This document shows positions 57,303 through 64,000 of a stretch of DNA of 64,000 nt, in pieces (within the stretch, counting starts at the first letter, position 1; each line of letters opens with the position of its first letter). The notes under the pieces were generated by a model that saw nothing but the letters and a program-made list of their open reading frames with translations, was not told where the DNA came from and searched no databases. The position numbers and the translations under genes are program-made. The DNA lies in assembly GCF_020519665.1 (NCBI RefSeq), contig NZ_CP084703.1:1426001-1490000 (forward strand), written 5' to 3'. Origin of the DNA: Bacillus shivajii (GTDB taxonomy: Bacteria > Bacillota > Bacilli > Bacillales > Salisediminibacteriaceae).

Positions 57303-57399
57303 TCTTAGATCGCCCCTTTATTTTATAAAAGTAATAAATGAATAGTAATTGCAATTTCACTTTATCCATTGTATCAACGGGGCAGCAAAGTGGCAAGAA

Positions 57400-57792
57400 C
57401 TATGAGTGATCTTCATCACTTATCGTCGAATAGAGTGGAAATCGATATGATTCTCCGACGATAATACGGTGTGCTTCTATTTGTGGATTTAATGCTTCGA
57501 AGTCATTGACAACTTGTTCTGCTTGAACGTTAAATGGTTCGTCTTGATGTAAGGCTTGGACAATACCATAAACAGTGTGTCCTGCTTCTACGATGACCTC
57601 CTCATAAGCTAGAGCAGGTTCGGCAATGTCACTTTCATCAGAGTCATCTATATCATCTTCTAATTGAGAAGCGACAAGTTCAGGTTCAGGACTTTCATTT
57701 ATTGATTGATCGGGGATCGTCCCTGTATTTAAATCGTAATAAGCACTAGCAATAACGATGATAATAATAGTAAGTACAAGAATTGGTCTCAT
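57400..57792 (-). CDS. yqfZ: YqfZ-like LysM-domain protein
   Basis: A 130-aa protein with an N-terminal hydrophobic signal or anchor (PILVLTIIIIVIASAYYDL), an acidic linker (about 30-68), and a C-terminal LysM-like module: VIVEAGHTVYGIVQALH and ALNPQIEAHRIIVGESYRFPLY. YqfZ of B. subtilis, a forespore-made protein, sits at this place after ispG. AAAGGAG on the minus strand precedes ATG 57792; the longer frame to 57963 overlaps the divergent gene. Confidence 0.8.
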   Translation of the reverse strand: MRPILVLTIIIIVIASAYYDLNTGTIPDQSINESPEPELVASQLEDDIDDSDESDIAEPALAYEEVIVEAGHTVYGIVQALHQDEPFNVQAEQVVNDFEALNPQIEAHRIIVGESYRFPLYSTISDEDHS

Positions 57793-57877
57793 TAGACATT
57801 CTCCTTTTATATACATGTTCTTTATAAAACAATATGCTTGTCCACTTAAGTTAGAACATTTTTTTGGAGGTGAAAGA

Positions 57878-59092
57878 GTGAATTCAAAAGAACGTATGAT
57901 CATTATGGTACTTAGTATGCTTCCACTAATTATGGTTGTTGGTAATTCAATATTTATTCCCATCTTACCTAATATTGAACATGCATTAATGCTTCATCCA
58001 ACTGAAACAGGTTGGATTATAACGGCATTCGCTGTGCCAGCAGCTGTGACAATTCCTTTAATTGGTTATTTATCAGATCTATATGGAAGGAAGAAGTTAA
58101 TTCTTATATCCTTAGCAATTATTTGTATAGGTAATGTTATTTCAATAATTGCAGCGGTAATACCTCCTTTCCCATCATCATATCTATTATTGTTAGTCGG
58201 ACGAGCAATTCAAGGTTTTGGGGCAGGAGGTACAGCACCACTTGCAATGACAATGGTCGGGGATCTTTTTCGTGAAAAAAAGCGAAGTGTTGCCCTTGGA
58301 GCAATCGAGGTATCAAATGGAGTAGGAAAGATGATGAGTCCGTTTTTAGGGATTCTAGCTGTCATGATTATTTGGTACAGTTCGTTTTTCTTATATTTTT
58401 TAATGGCTTTGGTTGCATTTCTCACAATGTTTTTCTTTATAAAATTTGATAAAAGGGCACCTTATACAAGTTTTCATGATTATCGAAAGACGATTCAATA
58501 TGCATTTAAGCGTCAGTATTATTGGTTGATTCCTGTTTTTTTTACAGGTGGAGTGGTACTCTTTATTTTATTTGGTCTATTGTTTTATTTATCGTACGAA
58601 GCAGAGAGGATCTATGGAATTATTGGGTGGTCAAAAGGGGTATTATTTTTTATTCCATTTGGATTACTTACGATTGCTTCATATGTTTCAGGAAAGTTTA
58701 TTGGTGGGAATGATGAACATATACCAAGGGTCATGTTCGTATCTTTACTTCTTTTATTTTTAAGTGTCATCATTGGAATGATTGATCATAACTTCTATGT
58801 CCTTATGTTTGTTATATCTGCCTTTTCTATAGGAGCTGGGTTGCTATTACCTGTTTGTAACCTTTTTGTGACTTCTAGCGTCTCAAAGAGTGAGCGAGGA
58901 ATGGTCGTATCAATTTATAGTATGGTTCGGTTTTTAGGAGTGGCTCTCGGCCCACTGATATATAGTTATTGGATGATGTATGAATGGGACATGTTTTTAA
59001 GGTCAACGTTATTACTAATGGGCATGACTGCTCTATTGTATACGGGATGGGTCATGAAGGAGAAGAGAATGGGTGCTCTTGGCAGTATATAG
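57878..59092 (+). CDS. MFS multidrug-type efflux transporter
   Basis: A 404-aa major facilitator protein with 12 membrane helices expected. YLSDLYGRKKLILISL is MFS motif A (residues about 65-80), LLLVGRAIQGFGAGGTAPLAM is the drug-antiporter helix, and GAIEVSNGVGKMMSPFLG replaces motif C. Closest type is the Bmr/Tet-like 12-TMS group; substrate unknown. GTG 57878 follows GGAGGTG; the open frame upstream to 57758 overlaps yqfZ and is not used. Divergent from yqfZ, gap of 85 bases. Confidence 0.88.
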   Translation: MNSKERMIIMVLSMLPLIMVVGNSIFIPILPNIEHALMLHPTETGWIITAFAVPAAVTIPLIGYLSDLYGRKKLILISLAIICIGNVISIIAAVIPPFPSSYLLLLVGRAIQGFGAGGTAPLAMTMVGDLFREKKRSVALGAIEVSNGVGKMMSPFLGILAVMIIWYSSFFLYFLMALVAFLTMFFFIKFDKRAPYTSFHDYRKTIQYAFKRQYYWLIPVFFTGGVVLFILFGLLFYLSYEAERIYGIIGWSKGVLFFIPFGLLTIASYVSGKFIGGNDEHIPRVMFVSLLLLFLSVIIGMIDHNFYVLMFVISAFSIGAGLLLPVCNLFVTSSVSKSERGMVVSIYSMVRFLGVALGPLIYSYWMMYEWDMFLRSTLLLMGMTALLYTGWVMKEKRMGALGSI

Positions 59093-59188
59093 TAAATAGA
59101 CCTTTTGTCCCTTTCTTTTTATGGAGAAATAGTGTTTTCTACTTATAGGGGATAAATGTATAAATACGATGGTGAAAGGGATGATCAT

Positions 59189-60130
59189 ATGCGTCAAAGT
59201 ATATGGAAAATAGGATTAACAACCTTTGCATTTTGGTTTTTATTTGTTTCTGTCTCATTTGCAGATGCGATACCTGGAGATGTCATCATTACTTTAGGTG
59301 AGGATTTATCTGAAGAGGATAAGCAAACATTATTAAATGAAATGGGTGCAGACCTAGATGAGGCACAAGTGATTTACGTAACAAATGAAGAAGAACATGA
59401 ATATTTAGGAGACTATATCCCCGCTAGTCAAATAGGTAGTAACGCAATTTCTTCCTCTATGATAACAATCACTGATAGTGGAGAAGGAATTAACGTTGAA
59501 ACGAATAACATTACTCGTATCACGGAAGGAATGTATGCAAACGCACTTGTTACTGCCGGTGTGAGAGATGCTGATGTGTATGTCACTGCTCCCTTTGGAG
59601 TATCTGGGACAGGAGCTTTAACAGGACTTATAAAAGCTTATGAAATCTCTGCTGATGAAGCAATTCCAGAAGAACAAAAACAAATTGCCAATGAAGAGCT
59701 TGTTAGAACTGTAGAGCTTGGTGACGAATATGGTGTCGATAAAGCGACAGAGTTGATGGCTCGAATTAAAGAAGAAATTGCAAAACAAGATATTGAAACA
59801 GAAGAAGATTTGCGTGATCTTATTCAGCGTATTGCAGGTGAATTAGGAATGACGTTAACAGACGAAGAGCTTAATGGTCTTGTCTCTTTGTTTAATCGTA
59901 TGAAAGATATGAACATTGATTGGGATCAAGTTCAAAATCAAATAAATAAAATTCGTGATAACATTACCGATTTTATTCAGAGTGAAGAAGGGCAAGGGTT
60001 TATTCAAGCGGTCGTTGATTTCTTTGCAGAGCTTTTTGATGCTGTGCGAGGTTGGTTATCATCAACGATTTATAATGTTCCAAATCAATATGAAGTAATG
60101 AGTAGTGAAATCACGGAAAAATATAAATAG
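59189..60130 (+). CDS. Exported DUF1002 protein (YpuA-like)
   Basis: A 313-aa secreted protein. The signal peptide covers about 1-26 (WKIGLTTFAFWFLFVSVSFADA). DUF1002 signatures: GDVIITLGEDLSEEDK, ISSSMITI, GMYANALVTAGVRDADVYVTAPFGVSGTGALTG. The C-terminal half is helical. Its activity is not known; B. subtilis YpuA is the nearest relative I recall. ATG 59189 follows AAAGG by nine bases. Confidence 0.88.
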   Translation: MRQSIWKIGLTTFAFWFLFVSVSFADAIPGDVIITLGEDLSEEDKQTLLNEMGADLDEAQVIYVTNEEEHEYLGDYIPASQIGSNAISSSMITITDSGEGINVETNNITRITEGMYANALVTAGVRDADVYVTAPFGVSGTGALTGLIKAYEISADEAIPEEQKQIANEELVRTVELGDEYGVDKATELMARIKEEIAKQDIETEEDLRDLIQRIAGELGMTLTDEELNGLVSLFNRMKDMNIDWDQVQNQINKIRDNITDFIQSEEGQGFIQAVVDFFAELFDAVRGWLSSTIYNVPNQYEVMSSEITEKYK

Positions 60131-60135
60131 CTATA

Positions 60136-60170
60136 TTGAACGGTGTGAGTGACTCATGCCGTTCTTTTTC
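60136..60170 (+). terminator. Terminator after the DUF1002 gene
   Basis: GAACGG-TGAGT pairs with ACTCA-CCGTTC, small TG/TG internal loop, then TTTTTC. Confidence 0.85.
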
Positions 60171-60204
60171 AATTTCTTTATGTTCTTTGCTTTAGGAGAG
60201 GCTA

Positions 60205-60311
60205 ATATTCTTCGAGCTGCCTCGACGCATCATCTTCCACCGTCACCGGAGCTGAAGAAATAGAAATATAAAAAAAGGAAAAAGATTATTCTGAGTGAAT
60301 GAATTTCATAA
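60205..60311. repeat. Repeat fragments: TCGAG hairpin and solo terminal repeat
   Basis: TCGAG-CTGC-CTCGA (60212-60225) followed by CGCATC is a piece of the GC-rich module. TGAATGAATTTCATAA (60296-60311) is identical to the left terminal repeat of the MITE-like elements, but no block A, B or C and no right end follow, so this is a truncated or solo end. The rest of 60170-60478 has only the SigW promoter. Confidence 0.65.
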
Positions 60312-60382
60312 ATCCCAGCTCTTATGGGTCTGGTTAAGCTATAAAGTCCATTTTGACCTCGTTACGATGGTTTATAACGGAA

Positions 60383-60408
60383 TGAAACTTTTTTCAAGAT
60401 ATTTCGTA
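60383..60408 (+). promoter_or_regulatory. SigW-type promoter of the second NfeD gene
   Basis: TGAAAC (60383-60388), exactly 16 bases, CGTA (60405-60408): the same consensus and spacing as in front of yqeZ. Confidence 0.85.
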
Positions 60409-60478
60409 GATGTACATAAGTGTAAAGATTGATACAATAGATATAACAAATGTAAAGAATGAGACAGGGGGAATTAAA

Positions 60479-61108
60479 ATGGAAATGTTAGATAATGCCT
60501 CCTTTGGCTTCTTCGTTGTTTTTATAGCTACGTTATTTATTTTTGGAGAGCTAATGGTAAGGGTAAAAGGGATATTTGGTATCATAGGTGTTGTTATTAT
60601 GGCGTTGTATTTTTCACACCATCTAACGGCCTCTGCTAGCTTATGGGTTGTGCTCTTATATTTAATAGGTTTAATGTTAATCATCTTTGATGGTAAAGTA
60701 ACGGGAGACGGTACGGTAGCTGCTATTGGGATCCTTTTAATGATACTAGGACTTGCAATCCCTTCACCAAATATCGTATATGGAATTTTAGTGGCAATGG
60801 CTCTTATGTTGGCAGCACCTACTTCATATTTGTTTACAAAAGTTTTTCCAAAGCGAGATATGTGGGCGAAGCTTACTTTTAAAGACAAACTATCTAGTGA
60901 AGAAGGCTATAATTCAATGAATGAAGAATTCAAGGAGTTAGTAGGAAAAACAGGGATAACAAAGACTCCATTTCGTCCGACAGGTACAATTGAAGTGGAT
61001 GGTAAATTATATAGTGCAACAACAGATAATCAATGGGTAGAAGCGGAGAAAAAAATAAAAGTAATTTCAGCAGATGGAACGAGGATCGTTGTCGTGCCTG
61101 AAAAATAA
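60479..61108 (+). CDS. NfeD family membrane protein (YuaF-like)
   Basis: A 209-aa short NfeD protein without the protease domain. Four membrane helices (about 10-95) with GELMVRVKGIFGIIGVV are followed by a cytoplasmic OB fold (about 140-209) with LVGKTGITKTPFRPTGTIEVDG and the last strand IKVISADGTRIVV. ATG 60479 follows AGGGGG. B. subtilis YuaF, partner of flotillin FloT, is also under SigW; here no second flotillin follows, so the protein may serve FloA. Confidence 0.88.
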   Translation: MEMLDNASFGFFVVFIATLFIFGELMVRVKGIFGIIGVVIMALYFSHHLTASASLWVVLLYLIGLMLIIFDGKVTGDGTVAAIGILLMILGLAIPSPNIVYGILVAMALMLAAPTSYLFTKVFPKRDMWAKLTFKDKLSSEEGYNSMNEEFKELVGKTGITKTPFRPTGTIEVDGKLYSATTDNQWVEAEKKIKVISADGTRIVVVPEK

Positions 61109-61126
61109 CATGAAGCCTGATTTTAA

Positions 61127-61169
61127 AAAACAAGTACCTGGCTCATGCCAAAGGTACTTGTTTCTTTTT
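61127..61169 (+). terminator. Terminator after the YuaF-like gene
   Basis: AACAAGTACCT pairs with AGGTACTTGTT, then TCTTTTTA. Confidence 0.9.
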
Positions 61170-61228
61170 AATGAAGATTATTATACTAACAATATTTAAT
61201 CGTACTATTGTCCAGCTAAAATAAAATG

Positions 61229-61277
61229 AAAAGAGGATGATTCATAAGTGCCTAGCACTTTTGAGTCATCCTCTTTA
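61229..61277 (-). terminator. Long terminator for the DUF1189 gene
   Basis: AAAGAGGATGA, TCA and AAGTGC pair with GCACTT, TGA and TCATCCTCTTT: more than 18 pairs with two mismatches. On the minus strand TTTTCATTTT follows. Confidence 0.9.
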
Positions 61278-61334
61278 CGTTAAGCAACGATGAGATAAAA
61301 GGTCACATGGATGTGACTTAAGTTTATTCAGATT

Positions 61335-62129
61335 TTATTCGTTTGTAGGTGGTACTGGAGCATCGGGCTGTTTTGGTTGAGGTACTTCTCTAAGGACGAA
61401 ATACATCATGATAATCGCGATCACCCAATAAATAGTAAACGAAAATGGAATAAATATTCCTAAAGCTTCGATGACTGCAAACAATGTAGTGGGTAAAGTT
61501 ACTGCATACACAGATAGAACCCAGCAATGGCGGTAACGAAGCTGTGAGGCTGTATTCCGCTTCATAAATAATGTAATCAGTGAAAGCGTAAAGATCCCGA
61601 TAAACTTCAACCCTGTTGTGAAGATATACATAAATACTAGAATAAGACCAATAATGAGAGGGAGTAGCCCACCAACATTTTCGGAAAACTCCAATACTTG
61701 GTCTCTTGAAACATTTAAGCCGAGTTGTTGATAATTAAATGATTCTGTGATGCCTCCTGTAATAAAAACAGCTTCACGTTCTAACATTGCAAAGCCATCT
61801 CCATAGGTGGATACATCAGTAAGTGAATATTCCCCTGTCGGATCAAAAATAATGACACCATCTTCTTCATCGATCACGACTGGCTCTTCAACATCTGCGT
61901 CTAGCACTCCGTTTTGAATCGTGAAGTCAGGTACTGAATCATTTAAATGCGTATCCACTTGGTTATATAATGAGTTGAATCCGCTTCCTAACATGATCCC
62001 TGCAGGAATACTTGTAATTAACATTAAGAAAAATACATAAAGTATCGCCTTACCGATTTTTTGGAAACGGAATTTTGCGATCGTTTCTGGCGAGTATAAA
62101 CTTTTAATAAATTGTTGAATAATATTCAT
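61335..62129 (-). CDS. DUF1189 family membrane protein
   Basis: A 264-aa protein. It begins IIQQFIKSLYSPETIAKFRFQKIGKAI, the DUF1189 start. One membrane helix (about 28-50), an outer acidic domain (about 52-150), then four helices (about 150-250) and a Pro-rich tail PQPKQPDAPVPP. No known activity; some relatives are described as possible maltodextrin-operon membrane proteins, which this context does not support. In B. subtilis yqgB is a candidate equivalent. Confidence 0.85.
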   Translation of the reverse strand: MNIIQQFIKSLYSPETIAKFRFQKIGKAILYVFFLMLITSIPAGIMLGSGFNSLYNQVDTHLNDSVPDFTIQNGVLDADVEEPVVIDEEDGVIIFDPTGEYSLTDVSTYGDGFAMLEREAVFITGGITESFNYQQLGLNVSRDQVLEFSENVGGLLPLIIGLILVFMYIFTTGLKFIGIFTLSLITLFMKRNTASQLRYRHCWVLSVYAVTLPTTLFAVIEALGIFIPFSFTIYWVIAIIMMYFVLREVPQPKQPDAPVPPTNE

Positions 62130-62283
62130 CAGTGCACTCCTTTTTTTAACCCTTGATTTATTTTAATCGATTTCGTGACTCTATTGAAAAATATACAATT
62201 TTATTTTATCGAAAGAAAAATTCAGAAACAAGCATTGGTTTTTTTGTCGAAAAAGTGTAGGATAATGAATGGCATATGAAAAC

Positions 62284-62322
62284 TTAATAAAATCTTTACA
62301 ATTGATTAACAAACAATTAATA
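62284..62322 (+). promoter_or_regulatory. PhoP box: four in-register direct repeats
   Basis: TTAATA (62284), TTTACA (62295), TTAACA (62306) and TTAATA (62317), each separated by exactly five bases. All four match the PhoP repeat TT(A/T/C)A(C/T)A with its 11-bp period. TAATAT at 62332-62337 could be the -10. It lies 66 bases before the Na/Pi gene start and predicts activation in phosphate starvation. Confidence 0.8.
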
Positions 62323-62388
62323 CTTTAAGCGTAATATGGACTTCGTTGACGAAAGAAGTCGATTACATGGATTAAGGGGATGAGCTGG

Positions 62389-64000
62389 TTGGAAATACCA
62401 TTAAGGGATCTACTATTTATGTTTTTTGGTGGATTGGCAATTTTCTTATTTGGAATTAAATACTTAGGTGATGGTTTACAAAAAGTTGCAGGGGATAAGC
62501 TTAGAGAAATCTTAGAGAAGTTTACAAGTAACCCACTAATGGGAGTATTAACAGGTATCGTTGTAACAGTATTATTACAAACGAGTACTGGAGCTACAGT
62601 ACTAACAATCGGTCTTGTTAATGCTGGTTTCATGACTTTTAGACAAGCGATCGGTGTTATTATGGGTGCCAATGTTGGTACAACCGCTACGGCATTTATT
62701 ATCGGACTCAAAATTTCTGATTATGCACTGCCTATTATTGCAATTGGAACGTTTCTAATCTTCTTTATTAAGAATAAAAAAGCGAACAATTATGGACAAG
62801 TATTTTTCGGATTTGGTGCGCTTTTCTATGGTTTAAACTTAATGGGAGACGGTTTATATCCACTTCGTGACTTAGAAGTGTTTAGAGAATTAACCGTTTC
62901 AATGAGTGAAAATCCGTTATTAGGTGTCTTAATCGGTGTTATTTTTACTGTAAGTGTACAGAGTTCAACAGCTTCAATTGGTTTACTACAGCAATTATAT
63001 GCTCAAGGAGCACTTGATTTGCAAGCAGCTCTACCTGTTTTATTTGGTGATAATATTGGTACAACCATTACAGCTGTTATTGCAGCATTAGGTGCTTCTC
63101 TTGCTGCTAAGCGTGCAGCGGCATCTCACGTTATCTTCAACTTAGTTGGCGCAACGATTGTGATAATATTTATTGTCCCGTATACGAAAATGATTGCCGC
63201 ATTGAGTGAAAGACTTCAATTAGAACCAGAAATGCAAATAGCATTTGCACATGGTATTTTTAATGGGGCAAATGTTTTATTACAGTTACCATTTGTCGCA
63301 GTTATCGCATACATTGTAATGAAAATTTTACCGGGTAAAGAAAATGTCATTGAGTACAAGGCTCAGCATTTAGACCCTACATTAATATCTCAATCCTCGT
63401 CAATTGCACTTGGTCAGGCGAAAAAAGAAACGTTAAGAATGGCTGAGCTTTCTGAGCAAGGTTTAAAAGAAGCCGCTCAATTTGTGAAAACAAAACATAA
63501 ACGTCATGCTGAACTAACTTATCAGTTTGAAGATGCGGTCAATAATTTAGATAGAAAGATCACCGATTATTTAGTGAAAGTTTCCGCTAACTCACTCTCA
63601 GTTCAAGATTCTGCGATCCATTCCATGTTAATGGATACTGTTCGTGATATTGAACGAGTCGGAGATCATATGGAAAATATTATTGAACTTGCTGAATACC
63701 AAGTTACGAATAAGGTGAAAATGTCAGAGCTTGCTATGGAAGATTTAAATGAAATGTTTGATTTAACAATTGAAACATTACACAAGGCAGTAAAAGCCCT
63801 TGAAGATGGCGATATTGTTGCTGCAAGGTCTGTTGTATTAAAAGAAGAACAAATTGATAAAATGGAACGTCAGCTACGCAAAAAGCACATTATACGTTTA
63901 AATGAAGGTAGCTGTGATGGTTCTGCTGGAATCGTATTCGTTGATATGGTTAGTAACCTAGAACGTATCGGTGACCATGCAGTAAATATTGCAGAAGCTG
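62389..64000 (+). CDS. Na/Pi cotransporter with PhoU-like domain (partial)
   Basis: The first 537 codons are present; the gene runs off the window. Two halves of the Na/Pi-cotransporter fold carry LLQTSTGATVLTIG and VSVQSSTASIGL, with GVIMGANVGTTATAF and LFGDNIGTTITAV. After about residue 330 a cytoplasmic PhoU-like helical domain starts, containing VRDIERVGDHMENIIELAE and MVSNLERIGDHAVNIAEA. The start is TTG 62389, nine bases after AAGGGG; ATG 62380 touches that site. Similar to NptA-type transporters. The PhoP box fits phosphate uptake. Confidence 0.93.
   Translation, partial: MEIPLRDLLFMFFGGLAIFLFGIKYLGDGLQKVAGDKLREILEKFTSNPLMGVLTGIVVTVLLQTSTGATVLTIGLVNAGFMTFRQAIGVIMGANVGTTATAFIIGLKISDYALPIIAIGTFLIFFIKNKKANNYGQVFFGFGALFYGLNLMGDGLYPLRDLEVFRELTVSMSENPLLGVLIGVIFTVSVQSSTASIGLLQQLYAQGALDLQAALPVLFGDNIGTTITAVIAALGASLAAKRAAASHVIFNLVGATIVIIFIVPYTKMIAALSERLQLEPEMQIAFAHGIFNGANVLLQLPFVAVIAYIVMKILPGKENVIEYKAQHLDPTLISQSSSIALGQAKKETLRMAELSEQGLKEAAQFVKTKHKRHAELTYQFEDAVNNLDRKITDYLVKVSANSLSVQDSAIHSMLMDTVRDIERVGDHMENIIELAEYQVTNKVKMSELAMEDLNEMFDLTIETLHKAVKALEDGDIVAARSVVLKEEQIDKMERQLRKKHIIRLNEGSCDGSAGIVFVDMVSNLERIGDHAVNIAEA

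Noticed and set aside
57793-57963. N-terminal extension of yqfZ and of the divergent MFS gene
   Set aside because: The open frames overlap each other head to head. Good binding sites support starts at 57792 (minus) and 57878 (plus).
62325-62711. 128-codon minus-strand frame
   Set aside because: It is antisense to the Na/Pi cotransporter gene, whose motifs are clear on the plus strand, and it would cross that gene's start region.

Overview
This window comes from the chromosome of a low-GC, endospore-forming Firmicute of the family Bacillaceae. The gene order follows the Bacillus subtilis hrcA-to-yqgB region almost gene for gene: hrcA-grpE-dnaK-dnaJ-prmA-rsmE-mtaB, yqeW, rpsU-yqeY, yqeZ-floA, yqfC-yqfD-phoH-yqfF-ybeY-dgkA, cdd-era-yqzL-recO-glyQS-ccpN-ppsR-yqxD-dnaG-sigA, cccA-trmK-yqfO, ispH, yqfQ, cshB-nfo-yqfT, zur, yqfW, yqfX, ispG and yqfZ. 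yqfC, yqfD and yqfZ mark a spore former. Acidic proteins and the overall set would suit an alkaliphilic or moderately halophilic relative, but that is only an inference.

Layout. 1-8036: heat-shock chaperone operon followed by ribosomal-protein, rRNA and tRNA modification genes. 8234-14091: deoC, a Na/Pi transporter, rpsU-yqeY, and a flotillin/NfeD operon behind a textbook SigW promoter. 14761-23668: cysK, sporulation genes, phoH, the HD hydrolase YqfF, ybeY, dgkA, cdd and era. 23917-33948: yqzL, recO, a glycine T-box with glyQS, ccpN-ppsR, and the yqxD-dnaG-sigA macromolecular synthesis genes. 34125-43741: small metabolic genes, cytochrome c, trmK-yqfO, ispH, a CarD-type regulator, yqfQ, cshB and nfo. 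44823-54546: two metal ABC systems (one with an MntR-like box, one with a Zur-like box and zur itself), a lytic transglycosylase and ppk-ppx. 54619-64000: yqfW, yqfX, ispG, yqfZ, an MFS pump, a DUF1002 protein, a second SigW-preceded NfeD gene, DUF1189, and a Na/Pi cotransporter behind four in-register PhoP repeats.

The unusual part is between genes. At least six intergenic loci (about 254-573, 4500-4880, 14150-14490, 37990-38430, 43858-44632, 60205-60311) carry GC-richer dispersed repeats that share modules in both orientations. Two are MITE-like elements with 16-bp terminal inverted repeats, identical in module layout but with different GC-rich inserts. One module forms two hairpins with a conserved GTCCT or ATCCT loop, and its stems change by compensating substitutions between copies, which points to selection on a folded RNA or DNA. 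Separate 20/21-bp tandem arrays lie at 9957-10040 and 55801-56140, and an 80-bp tandem array at 4601-4879.

No rRNA, tRNA, CRISPR array, prophage or transposase gene was seen. All start choices, motifs and family assignments come from reading the sequence and recalled family knowledge; no database search was run.
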